Origin: Gracilariopsis chorda
Taxonomy: Eukaryota; Rhodophyta; Florideophyceae; Gracilariales; Gracilariaceae
Assembly: GCA_003194525.1 (NCBI GenBank)
Contig: NBIV01000302.1
Coordinates: 37,310-101,309, forward strand
Length of the DNA stretch: 64,000 bases
Direction of reading: 5' to 3'
Part shown: piece after piece, positions 50,768 to 61,644 of the stretch
How the letters are laid out: every line of letters starts with the position of its first letter
Position numbering within the stretch: the stretch's first letter is position 1
The notes under the pieces: model-generated
Seen by the model: only the letters and a program-made list of their open reading frames with translations
Told to the model about the DNA's origin: nothing
Databases searched by the model: none
Position numbers and translations under genes: made by a program

Positions 50768-53373
50768 CTGGAAACCCTTCTTCTCGAAGCTCCTGGTGTC
50801 ACGGTTCTGAAGGAAATTCAATTTATCGCGGACTGCATCGGGTACAGCTTATTCGTAAGGACTTCTGTATATTTTAGACAACGAAAGCGATCTCCGGATA
50901 AGACAAAGTCTCCGAAGAGTCGTGGTGCTGAAAGTGGGAATAGAAGTGTGCTAAAGAAGGGACTCTTGAAATGCAATCAATAAAATAACAAGATGAGGCG
51001 ATGCCTCTTCTTGATAACGATTAAGACGGAGGATTCTGAGCAGGAGGAAGATGGTGGAATGATCTACGTGGCTAATTTAAATGGTTGTAAACATGGACAT
51101 GGTCCCTCTGGGAGCTTTTGTATTAGAGATCTCAACCCGCAAATGCGTTCTGAAGTGATACATATGACGAAAGATTTGGATATGAGATTTAGAGATACGA
51201 TACGATACCTGAAAGACAAGTAAAATCAAAAGACAAATCCGGTATCGGCGATGTAGAAGTTGAGGTATGCTTCCTCCATAAGAAATCCCCGCGATTTGGA
51301 AGGTGTAAGTTTTTGTGACCTGTTCTTTTCGTTGAGCCAGGAGGATGCAGGGAATAAAGGATTCTTCGCTGCCGATGATTCGGGTAGGATGAAGTACGCT
51401 TGTTGGTCGTTTCGAGAGTGGATGGAAGACTACCAGAAGTTTGGCATTGTTTCGTGGGTATCTATTGATTGTAAAGCCATAGCCAATAGATACGGTTCCC
51501 CTCTTGTCGCCACTAATGGAAGAGCCAATGATGGTCATGTGTTGACATTTTTCATGGGATACATGTGATCCGAGACAGAAGAGGACCTCGTACGAATTCT
51601 GTTCTACTTCAAGTCTATAGTCGCCGTCTCACCGGCGATGGTAGTAATGGCTCAGAACACTGCAAGTACAAATGCAGCTGAGAAGGTTTTCAATTCTTCC
51701 TATATAAGCCTCGAAGAATGGCATCTGAACGAGAATCAGAAGAAGAATATGGCCAATTGGTATAGAAAGATTGGTAATATGGATTGGATGCACGATATGA
51801 AGAAAGAACTGTTCAACATCAGAAAGTCATATACGTCGGAAACGTTTTTCGAAAGCAGGAGAATGCTAGAATCCAAGTACTTTGATGCTTTTCACGATCG
51901 TCTCCCTGTGTGGTATAAGTACTTGTACCACTACAAGCCACCTATGCTGGTGTCTTGCTTCCGAAGTGCGGCTGTACCTACCCATTAAATGTTACAAGGA
52001 ATTGGCTACACCGAATGTTCTAATTCTGCATACAAGAAGATCATTATATCGAAGAAGATTCCCTTGTGCATGGTTCCTTTGGAGGTTCGGCGTATATCCT
52101 AAGAACGGGCTGATACCCATAACTTGGGGCTTGTATGAACCTTATCTTCTCAAATCGGAAGATATGGGAAGACAAGAGAGCTAGAGCACTTTTTACCTGT
52201 AGAAGTTGTAGATAGCCTGGTGGCTGAGTAAACGAACTACGCTTTGGCGCACTTTGTAGATTTGAGCATTAAGCCCTTGAAGAGCTACATTCTTTCCAGC
52301 ACAGAGGTTGTGGATTATTAGCAGGAAGCGTGGCCGGAAGCAATCAGAAACCTGGAAAGTAGTTCAACCACAGCAATTGGACCTGTAGCTCGCTTTATAT
52401 TGAAATGGGGAAGCCATCTGAGTCAGAGCTAGAATGCGTCGTTGGAAGAAGAACGCTGATCACAAGAGACAGTTGTAAAATTCCCAAAACGGTATAGGAG
52501 GTCGGGGAATGACCTAAGGCAGAGTTTTTTTGTGTCTGTTCCTGTGGGAAGCTGTGGTCCGTTGGCTTTGCTTTTCGTCACATAGTTCGATGTGCTGTGG
52601 TTTATCAGGAAGAACGTCTGTGGTTCCCTGAACTACGAAACATAATAGGATTCTTCATACCTCTTGAAGTGCTTTTCTCTACATACTGGAGAAAAGATAC
52701 ATCTGCTTTGACAGTCCCATAAATGGCCAAACTCGGGTCAGAGACCCCATATTTCAACAACGAGGAGATGAATTACCGACTACGCCATTTTGAAGAGTCG
52801 ACAGAGAAAGAGTTCATCCCCATTGACTCAGATATACTTAGAACCAGTAGAGAAGACTCGGAAATAGATGGGTACAATACGTACATGGAAGGAAAAAACC
52901 TCTACGATGCTTCACATCGACAAGCTACTGGAATTGGACGTGTTGCGGTGAGTGGTGTTCTACGTCTTTTAAGGGATGCCATCGCGGACATTCAGTAAGG
53001 AAAAGCCACACGCTTCGAAGCTAGAGGTACCTGTAAAACAAGGCTGGCTTCAATAGCAGAACACGGGGAAGAAACAGAGAACACTGTGACTTTACTGCGT
53101 CCATCTTCTTCTACAAAAGATTTCAGTTCATCAGGGATCCGTCCGCCAAACAATGGACGCCACAGGGCACAACGGAGAAAGAAAAGCTCCTTGGAGCGCA
53201 CGAGAAAGCGAGCGAGGACAAGCCCAAATTCATTCCAGGAAGCATCTCAGAAAGACTGTCGCCAACTTTCAGCATCCTCAGAACCAGCTGTGGCACCCTC
53301 AACTACCATAGCCCAAGAGGCGCAAGACAAAGCACTTCAAATTATGTCAAAGAGTCTCGGACACATCCACTAG
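50768..53373 (+). pseudogene. MULE transposase (degenerate)
   Basis: From about 50800 to 51988 one frame continues through several stops (TAA 50981, TAA 51221, TAG 51254, TGA 51566). It contains a basic N-terminus, a GCKHGHGPSG zinc-binding-like motif, then SIDCKAIANRYGSPLVA, equivalent to the first-Asp strand of the MULE DDE domain (D.TY.TN.Y..PL). SPAMVVMAQNTASTNAAEKVF stands at the second-Asp strand but the TD is changed to MA, and EEWHLNENQKKNM at the WH..N helix. In the next frame, about 52531-52605, CVCSCGKLW...FRHIV is a SWIM finger with one Cys lost. A basic tail runs to 53373. It is dead. Confidence 0.72.
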
Positions 53374-53915
53374 TTATAGCATTGACCACAGGCGTTTGAT
53401 CCTTTTCTTTCTTTCATAATTTCTTTCCGCTCTTTCTGTTCTTCATAAAAGCCCTGGGTTCTTGCTTCTCTCGCCTTCTGCTTCACTTCACTTTTTTATT
53501 CAACTTCTAGATATCGTCGTGTATCATAGAGAAATGCCCTTCGTGTATTCTAAAACCTTGTCCAACAACGCGTGAACAGTCGTCCTTGCATCTGAGAACC
53601 CCTAAATGGAAGTTCAGGTGGAAGTGTTCCATGCACCTCGATCACTGAAGAGCCAACGTATCTCTCAAACTACTCAACAATAGTATTACCTGACCTCATG
53701 AACAAATAATCCAATCCCACTCGCACCATAACCCGCATCAAACTCGTATTCGCAGTCTTAGACTTGGACCAAAGAAGGTTCTCAATCTTCTCACCAGGTT
53801 CCTAGCTTTCGATAAGCTCTTTCAGTTGAACTTCTAATGCAAGGTACAGAACAAGGAAAGAAATATTGTTCTGGCTTAACATAACTGAACGCTTGCTTAA
53901 GCCTCGCATAGGATT
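53374..53915. other. MULE 3' non-coding, nothing recognised
   Basis: C/T-rich spacer between the transposase tail and the convergent small ORF. Confidence 0.45.
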
Positions 53916-54209
53916 TTAAAGAGGCATGTCAGCAGCTGAGTAGATGTGTAGCCGCTCGGCCACCTGTCGTAACATGTCTTCTCTCTCCTTCTCATCTGGT
54001 ATCGAAGCAGTTAGTCGTCCGGAAAGTTCGGCAAAGGCATTTACAGCCAAGTTTGCCAGTCGCCTCGGGTCCTCAGTTTCCTGGAGATCACATCCCAAGA
54101 GCTTCAACCCAAAGTATTTCCTATCACTCCGATATGGCTTGCTAGTAGCGGATGTAGCGCCAATAAATCTCCCTACAAACTGACCAGAGCGTGGGTTGTC
54201 AATCTCCAT
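53916..54209 (-). CDS. Small MULE-borne ORF, unknown
   Basis: An open 97-codon frame from ATG 54209. It is amphipathic and helix-rich near the end (REDMLRQVAERLHIYSAAD), with no known motif. It lies inside the right TIR of the MULE, convergent to the transposase. It may be a second element gene or a remnant. Confidence 0.35.
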   Translation of the reverse strand: MEIDNPRSGQFVGRFIGATSATSKPYRSDRKYFGLKLLGCDLQETEDPRRLANLAVNAFAELSGRLTASIPDEKEREDMLRQVAERLHIYSAADMPL

Positions 54210-54632
54210 ATGAGAAAGGTTACGAAAAAGTTAGTAAAAGCATTCGCAGAAAATAGTTCGCTTCATTAGTGAGTCTACTAGACTTTCAAATAACTCGATA
54301 ACCTTTTCCTGGTGTATGACCGATCTTCGAACTGAACGTTGCCATAACTTCCTCATACACAAATCTTTCCAAGAATTTCCTGGAGCGGTCTAGTGAAGAG
54401 GCTCTTGTTCTCAGAGATCTTACGCAATAATCTCATGTCACAGGGGGAAGATTCACCTAACAGCTGTTGTAAATACCCGAAAGAAGTCGGCTGAGTTGTT
54501 TTTGTAGAGTTTTCTCCAGTCGAGTTCCCCAGACGTAGATCAAGCGTGCGGAGCTCGATCGCGATTCGCTATGCCTCTCCCTTTTCGGCTACACTCACCC
54601 ATTTGCAGAAAGATGGCGCCTTATGACAATCA

Positions 54633-54874
54633 TGACATTTACGTTGTGCTGACTTGGCGGTTGGAGAGAGCAGGGATAGAAGGAATGTCCTGACTGTGCG
54701 GATCTACTGGTTGAAATCCAAAATAAGGGCGTCTTATTGGCTACAGTAAGATCTCAAGTGGCACGGGCACTTGTGCAGCTCGCCGTAGCACGTGCCCACT
54801 GACTCTCTCTTTTTATTGGTACAAATGCGCGCTGACTCGCGTATACTATCTAATTCGTGTAGTTTAGGGCTTTC
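54633..54874 (-). repeat. MULE right TIR
   Basis: Inverted copy of 37591-37832; outer end at AGTTTAGGGC, inner end near TACGTTGTGCT. Confidence 0.88.
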
Positions 54875-56744
54875 TGTCATGCAAACAGCAATCGTTTCTT
54901 CTCGGAATTGCGTTCTTGTACAATCAGGAACAAAGACAAACCGAGAGAATAGAGGCTTTGTGCAGTGGAGAGATGATGAGATTGTAGCTACACTATGCGG
55001 GTTCCAACGTCTCTTCGTTGGAAGGAGCTCTTCTCTGTACGAGAGAATTCAGGACCCAAAATTTCTGTAGTGTCTTTTACCGGTCTGGAGGACAACATAA
55101 TGCACTGCTCACTGTATTTATCTCCGAAGATGCCCGCAGCGGTGGCGTCCAGCGCCGCCACAAGTTGTGCAAATCAGCTTGAGACCACAAAGAGCTATCA
55201 GTAAACAAAACAAAAAAACAATCTTCCCACATTTCGTCCACGTCCACTCAATTTAATACACCCAGCACCCCCTCCATCTGCACTATGAATCTTCGTTGAT
55301 GACAATAGCAAAGACAACTACAACAGATTGAATGCAACCCAGCAACTCATCAGCGGAAAATAGTCCGCAGTATTAGTACAGTCTGCAACCCACCCCAAAC
55401 ATTATAAAAGGCTTTACCAAGTAGTCCATAGCAGCATCGACCGGTCGCGATAGAGACAAGATGGAGATCGTACTTGACCTTTGGGTGACGTGCGACTTCA
55501 CAAATACCATAATTTCCTCCTTTTCACAAAACGTAAAATCCACTTGCGTTCTTACTGATCCAAGCACAAACCACCAACAATCACTGACATCTAGGACACC
55601 GTAAGACAAACGCAACATAACATGTAGCAGTACAACGCGTTAGATAGTCGAAAAAGTAATGGCAGGGGATGCCAGTGTCATAATCAATGGTAAAGTGCTA
55701 TTCTGCGGCCAGTTCTACTCAACCTCAAGTGCACAGAATGGTGCAGAATGGATGCATCGAATTGACATTGGTTCGCTGCAGTCTCGCTTATAGATGAACG
55801 TCGCCTTTGGCGTAGTTGCAGAAACCGGTCGAGCTAAGAATCAACGACTCCCTCTACCACTGGTTCCGAGGATCACGAAGGCTAACTTCAGGCGCGCTGG
55901 AGTGTTCATACGAAGGAAGGATGGAGAGTGGTGTCTGGAGTATCCCGGGTTCTCCCTGGTTAAAGAAGGAACAGGTTGCAGGGGAAAACGTGAGTGCACC
56001 AACGAGCACGTAGTTGACCGATCGATGCGAATTGTTGGCACCCGGGAAAAAGGACTCTGCCTAGTGTTTGCTGTTGTGAACACTGTAGCGCGTTTGGTAG
56101 ATTTTGAGACAGCTTGACTCGTGGAGAAAAAACTGGCAAAATGTTCGTACAGTCGCCGGTCCATATCATCGTGCCAACCAGTGCTGCAAAGTTTGAACAC
56201 AAACATTTATTTTCGAAAATTAGAAAAGAAACACGAGAAACAAGCAAGCATGTTTGAATGGCTTGCTGACAGAAAGAGAGGATTGGGGCTGATACGGTTG
56301 CGCCGTGGCAGCCTTGTCAATCATTGAATTCTGATCGATGCGAACCGACAGGAAATTCTCGACGTCGAAGAGAGAAAACCATTCGACTAAATGTCGCAGC
56401 GATTGAAGCTTGCGGCGGTGACAAAGACGGTAGGTTATACGTTGCGCAAGTCAGAGAGGTATAACAGTCGAAGCTGCGGAAGTAAAATAGAATGCCCAGA
56501 TTGTTACTCGTCACATGATGAGCGTCGCACAATCCATTGTTCTGGAGCAATAAACATTTTGCATTCCGATATCACCTTGCGTATTGCTTCCTGTTGCATG
56601 TGGTTTTTTAACCCATCTGCAATGTTCTAGGAACTTCGCACAAAACCGATGTCATATATAAGTCTATTCTTAAAACCATCTCGAGCCGCTGCGATGTCCA
56701 GCATCATTTTTTTTTCAGAGGTGTGAGAGCCCTTTGAGGTAACA
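54875..56744. other. Intergenic, no supported gene
   Basis: A plus frame at 55794-56117 (107 codons) has no motif. No terminal repeats recognised. Confidence 0.45.
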
Positions 56745-57660
56745 TCAAATAAGCACTTGCTGTCTGTGTGCAGTTGCACGGGAACCTTCTTTTTTATCAA
56801 GTTTTGTAACTATTCGGACCGGATAGTGGCGACATCGAAAAATATCGCTGAAAGTGCTGACTTCTCTAGCCATTGTGGAGCGAGTAACTCGGCGGGACTT
56901 GTATGACTTGAAATTTATTGGCACCACGGCACCGGTATTATCTCCAATGAAGCAAATATGTCCTAATTGTGACGATTGATCAGCGTCATTTGCAAATGAG
57001 GAGTCTGAGAAACCAATGATCCGTAACGAATCCAAATCTAAGCTTTGAAATCGCAAAGACACCTGATTAGACTTTGTGTGCCGAATGGTATGGTTGAGTT
57101 GCCTGATGAACTTCTTCGGGTTTTTAGCGAACATTTGGTCGGTAACTTGAGCCAGTCGGGATATTTCAGAAAGGCACTCAGAGCGAGTGTTCGAAAGCCA
57201 CGCGAGTTTCATGCGCATGGAACGAAATGTCTTATAGTTTTCATTTGTCTCGAGCTCCTCAAGTTTTCGAAGATAGGCATGTTGATCTTGGAGGATGGTT
57301 TTGTCTGTATTCTTCGACAAAAGAAACCCAGTAAATGCGCATGGGAGGTATTGGTCTTCAGCCATATCAAAATTCATCTTTGAATGCTTACAAATATTCA
57401 GAAATTCGCGGTCACCTGCACGGAGTAAGTAAATCGTCTACATAACCTCCTGAGTGACCCTTTAGTAGAACGTCTCAGATGAGTACGTACAGCGCAGGAT
57501 CCGATCGCAAAGGCTTCATTTCTAGATCATCGATGTGGTGCTTGTCAAGGGTTTGATGCCAAAGGTCACCCGATTCACAAAGCCCATATAATGGCTTCAA
57601 TAGTTGAAGGCATTGCGACAGGTCCAGTTCGAACTCAGGGACGGGCTTATCGATGAACAC
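56745..57660 (-). pseudogene. Copia RT C-terminus and RNase H
   Basis: Positions 57660-57475 encode the RT segment QCLQLLKPLYGLCESGDLW, a standard copia motif (L.K.LYGL..S...W). Positions 57377-56745 encode the thumb/connection (YRS-like FRSMRMKLAWLSNTRSE) and RNase H with FSDSSFANDADQSSQLG, in which the catalytic Asp is kept. The YVDD box should fall between the two pieces and is not readable. Confidence 0.8.
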
Positions 57661-57690
57661 TTCCCGCGCAAGAGGTTGTGCAGGCTGAAG

Positions 57691-57999
57691 TTACGCTTCA
57701 TGAACATCAGAGGTCCAAAAGTTGAAACTATAGATCATTGCCAGAGCTAGTAACAGTCGTATTGACTGTGGTTGGAGAGAAGTAGCTGAGTGAGCCATCA
57801 TGTTTTGAAGCCTGTCACGGTGACCACCGATGACATATCTTGCATTATACTTAATCTGCCCGTCTTCTGTTGATTTGATAGCCAATACAAATCTGCCTGG
57901 TAAGATGTTACCATCGATCGGAACGTCCTCCCGCAATATGACCTTGAACGTTCCTCGGTCAAGTAGATTCCTGATCTCCTTGCTCTTTACCTCCGGCAT
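57691..57999 (-). pseudogene. Copia RT N-terminal part
   Basis: EIRNLLDRGTFKVI, then GNILPGRFVLAIKSTEDG and KYNARYVIGGHRD match the start of copia RT (KAR.V..G..Q in most). LALAMIYSFNFWTSDVHEA carries the first catalytic Asp region (D(V/I)..A). It stops just after. Confidence 0.8.
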
Positions 58000-58137
58000 C
58001 TGCTTAGAGTTAGAGCGTGGATCGTTCTTATCAAATATCTCGGTGAGATAAACTTCTTCTTCGACAAGCGAGGCAAAAGGCTTAAAACTATTTTTTAGAT
58101 ATGCAAAGAATGAGTATGCAAGTGCTTCTGGCTCACA

Positions 58138-59014
58138 TTAACGTTTAAATTGTGCCACCCCGAAAGGCTTTGCCGCACTGATACGTTCATCCTGAATATA
58201 TACGATATTCTTAGCTTCGACGATGGCACTAGCCGTAAACGCACCCATCCACTCACCGATTCGGCTACCAACGACCTTCTCCCTCCTTACCAAGACTTTG
58301 TCCCCGACTTGGTACGTTCGATCTGCAGCGGCCGGAGTCTTTTGTTTTAAAGCTCGGTCAAGTCGAAGCTTGGCCATGTGCTTTTGCATTTCAGTGCGAG
58401 CAGAACTCGCAACCTTTGCTCTGCTTGCAACAGTTTCTCGCTGGTCTGGGGGTTCCGATCGTGTGTGAATCTGTGCAAACTCACCGAATACAAGCGCGGA
58501 TGGAACAAGTCCTTCTGGGCCTAGTGTGTCATTCATTGCTTTTGCCGAAGCCGCAAGAGCGTAAATCTGGTTCGACGTTGTTGTACTGCGCCATGATTTT
58601 CCGATATGTTTTGGCGAAGTGGTTGATGATAGTGTTCTCCTATAGCAAGACTTGAATGCGCTTCAACACCAGTCCGATCAACGGCGACGTTCGATATGGC
58701 AGCTATATTGATAAAGAGCTGACCGAAAGCACTGCCGTGATCAAAGAGCAATTCGGTTTGGAAGCCCAGTATAGATCGAGGCCCAGCAGAGAACTATCTT
58801 GCGCAAGATTGTCATCGTAGACACATCGGGCAAAAAAAGTAGCTGCTGAAAAATGGGTTCCCTCATCGACAATATGTAATACTGGCCTTCCGTCAATATA
58901 TATGATGTCAATGAAAACTATTTCATTGAAACGGACATTTTTCTGCACCAAAAGACACCTTAAACTGCGTTGGAGCATTTTGTATCCTTTGACAGGGATC
59001 ACAGCACCTGCCAA
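58138..59014 (-). pseudogene. Copia integrase (core and C-terminus)
   Basis: Positions 59014-58703 give FIDIIYIDGRPVLHIVDEGTHFSAATFF, written here as two overlapping motifs, FIDIIYIDGRP and HIVDEGTHFSAA, the integrase core strand with the catalytic Asp. Positions 58536-58138 give the C-terminal domain (YQVGDKVLVRRE, VYIQDERISAAKPFGVAQF). Between them the core is frame-broken. Upstream, near 59015-59085, CCDPCQRIQ is the second half of the HHCC zinc motif. Confidence 0.75.
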
Positions 59015-59085
59015 GATCCTTCAGCACGGCTAATGTTTCTGGAGTAGCTTCGGAAGGCTTACCCCGTTTCAATTGGTTAAAGAGC

Positions 59086-59640
59086 TTATTTGCAGCAGGG
59101 TGGAAGAACTGTGGGTGAAGCTTGTGGAGTTATGTCCTTGTATAAAAACATCTTGGAGGATAGCTCCATGTGTACAAACACATGCCCACTCCTTGCACGA
59201 TACATGGGAATAACCCACTCGTCCACAAAAGCTTTGGAACCAGTATCACTTGCAACTGGAACACGCTTTGTAAGACGGTTTGACACTGTATCAGCAGTAA
59301 GAGACTCTCGATCTAGGACATCCATACCACTAAGAGCAGGGATATCAGCGTGAACAACGTCCAGATCTATCAATATATTTGGAGTCCCCATTGGTGTTGC
59401 AAGTGGTATAATGGCCCTTCAAAAAGATCAGAAGCTTTTGTAAGCAAACCTGAAGCGTCAATGAGATGATGACTGTTGAAGTTCAGGGACTCGAAGCCTG
59501 TTGTCATTGAATATCCTTTGGAGTTCTTTTATACCAATCACTGATCTAGGTGCTCCAATGTCGACACAGAAACCATTCCTTTGAGATCTGTTGTGGCCTT
59601 TGGAGAGCTCCGCTGAATTTACATGAGTAAGGTTGACATC
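59086..59640 (-). pseudogene. Copia protease and pre-integrase region
   Basis: Near 59600-59540 the minus frame FCVDIGAPRSVIG stands for the D(T/S)GA active site of the copia protease. Positions 59391-59086 continue with DVVHADIPALSGMDVLDRE (second half of the protease, LLGLDVLD pattern) and, at the end, HVFVHMEL, the gag-pre-integrase segment leading to the HHCC domain. Confidence 0.65.
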
Positions 59641-59897
59641 AACAACGTTAATTGCTACGTCAATGTTCTCGGAATGCTAGATAGAGGTGCTAGATCGCAA
59701 GTTTCTTAGGCAAAAGCTCAAAAAATACTACGAAAACGATAGATTCTGCTAGTTTCTGGCGCTTGCCAGGTAGAATTTTTTTTTTTGGGAATTCACACTC
59801 CCATAATCTTACAGAGCCTTACCTCACCTGCACTGCGCATCGCTAGTTTCAAGTTTGGAGCAAGTTCATTCTCCACTAAAAGCTAGATACAGATCTC

Positions 59898-59933
59898 AAA
59901 ATGGCGCTGGCCACGCAGCGGCCAGCGCCATTT
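59898..59933. repeat. Perfect hairpin, 12-bp core stem, 7-nt loop
   Basis: ATGGCGCTGGCC (59901-59912) and its exact inverted copy (59920-59931) are separated by 7 bases; flanking A/T bases extend the pairing to about 15 bp. Confidence 0.85.
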
Positions 59934-60330
59934 CGAGCACCCAACCAAAAACTAACATTTTTATTTCCATCTTTTGAATTTCAAACTTCATACTGCCCTA
60001 GTTTGACTTCCAACTCATCCTCAGGAACCCATCTCGGTAGCTCTCTCCGTTCTCACACACCCGACGCACCGCGCATCAGATTCCAATACCACCCATTCCG
60101 TCGTCCTTACAGCCTCAATGACACTCCTACACATCACGAGCCTTCTTCTCCCTCTTCCCTCTTTCCATGCCTCCTTTACAACCGACTCTTAACCTCCAAT
60201 CCTTCTTCGTCCTTCTCCTTTAACCTCCTTTTCACGCCCCCTCTACCTCCAGGAGTAACCGGAGACCCACTCCCGACAGCACCTCCCACCCACCTTCCCT
60301 CCACCTCCATACATCTTGTTCCGCATATCC

Positions 60331-60666
60331 TCAAATAGATGCACAGCCCCTGTCCACCAGTAAAAGCCGCTTCTCCAACTCCAAAATTCGTCCTCGCAAC
60401 TCCTCATTCTCCTTCCACAGCCTCCCCAGCTCCTTTCCCACACACGCCACAACCCCATTGACATGCTGCTCTGCCCACACCCCAGCCTCCCTCACCCTCC
60501 GGCGCAACTCAGCCACAGCACCCATCGGCACTCCTTCCCCGAACGCACTCAGAACCATCCCTCCCAACTCCACGACAACCCCCTCAATACGCTCATCCAA
60601 ACGCTCCTTAAGCCCTTCCCCAGCGCTCCTCAATAGTTCCTTCACATCGCGGTAGAACCCATCCAT
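60331..60666 (-). CDS. Hypothetical small coiled-coil protein
   Basis: A 111-codon frame with a regular helical, charged pattern: MDGFYRDVKELLRSAGEGL, then VAELRRRVREAGVWAEQ and LGRLWKENEELRGRILELE, suggesting a coiled coil. No known domain. The opposite strand is extremely pyrimidine-rich (59940-60760) and carries a Pro/Ser-rich frame (59901-60338), so either strand could be the real one. It may be an exon or a chance frame in C-rich sequence. Confidence 0.3.
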   Translation of the reverse strand: MDGFYRDVKELLRSAGEGLKERLDERIEGVVVELGGMVLSAFGEGVPMGAVAELRRRVREAGVWAEQHVNGVVACVGKELGRLWKENEELRGRILELEKRLLLVDRGCASI

Positions 60667-61640
60667 TCGTCTCCCTCCACCTCCCCTACCCCTCCTCCTC
60701 GACCACCCTCGCCCGCACCTCCCTCCCCACCATCCCCTCCCATCATCGTCCCAACCCCAAGCTCATTGACCGAAAATTGCAAATAGTAGTCATGGTGCGT
60801 GTGGATGTTCTCAAATGACATGAATCTTCAAGAGTCGTGAATGAATTTTCAAAAGTCGATAATGAATGTCCCACCTCTTCTCTTGAACCAACTTTGTCAC
60901 TGCTTAAATGCACAGCTCATCATCTTCTCATTTGCTCACCCCTTGTCCTTCCCAACACAAAAAACAATATTTTGGACCTCTACACGATAATGCCTTCACC
61001 CTCTTCACTCTTCTTTCATACATCAAGCACGCCACAATGCATTCATGTATGAAAAGAACCAGTACTTTCTATATCAACAGAATGGACAATCGCGGGTATT
61101 TGGCTATAACAACGGGATTCTTCATATCCGTACAATCGCCTTCAATTCTCATACATAATCCCATACACAATTTTACATCCATTCGTGTTTCATATGAGCT
61201 GCCCCTTCATTCTCCCCTCCAATACACCCATCCCAAGTTTCTTCTCATACTTGTAGACATTTCTTTATGGAATATAACAAAGCGAAAATCTTTGTAGACA
61301 TCATCCCTTCATTATTACGCATCATTCGAATCAAGCTGCATAAAAAAGTAATCCCCCTCGTAGTAAAACCTCTCCCATTCACTATAATCATTCACTATAA
61401 ACATTCATTATAAAGATCAAAAAGCAATCATCAGATTTAACAAACGTATATCACTAGTTACTTATCATTATCAATCGCTTTCATCGTCCTCATCTATCAG
61501 ACCCTCTGCTCCTTTAGGAACCATTTCACCCCTCATCGTCATCCTCCTGTTCATAATCTCCATCAGTGTTCATTTCCGCTGGTTTCAGTATATTCTCATC
61601 GTCCTCCTCATTCGACGGGTTCTCACCTTCGGCTTCTTGC
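60667..61640. other. Intergenic, no supported gene
   Basis: AT-rich to the right, C-rich to the left; only short frames without motifs. Confidence 0.5.
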
Positions 61641-61644
61641 ATAA

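Larger units (their letters stand above)
37591..54874. mobile_element. Mutator-like element (MULE), split by a nested Ty3 element
   Basis: Terminal inverted repeats of about 240 bp lie at 37591-37832 and 54633-54874. Without the 9.6-kb nested retrotransposon (plus one 5-bp target copy) the element is about 7.67 kb. It contains, left to right, a C48 cysteine-protease relic, an acidic ORF, a degenerate MULE transposase with SWIM finger, and a small minus-strand ORF. Long TIRs, the MULE transposase core and a Ulp1-type protease together define the class; Ulp1-carrying MULEs are known from plants. A 9-bp target duplication was not recognised. All large ORFs carry nonsense codons. Confidence 0.85.
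56745..59640 (-). mobile_element. Ty1/copia retrotransposon remnant
   Basis: Minus-strand pieces give the copia order: protease (59640-59086), integrase (59085-58138), RT (57999-57475 and 57377), RNase H (to 56745). Integrase precedes RT, which separates it from Ty3. Stops and frame changes are frequent. LTRs were not identified on either side. Confidence 0.82.

Noticed and set aside
41177-51570. UGA as a reassigned sense codon in this genome
   Set aside because: UGA interrupts several transposon ORFs, but TAA and TAG do too, and the host DHH/CBS and Myb-like genes use TGA as their natural stop. CpG decay of CGA codons explains most cases better.
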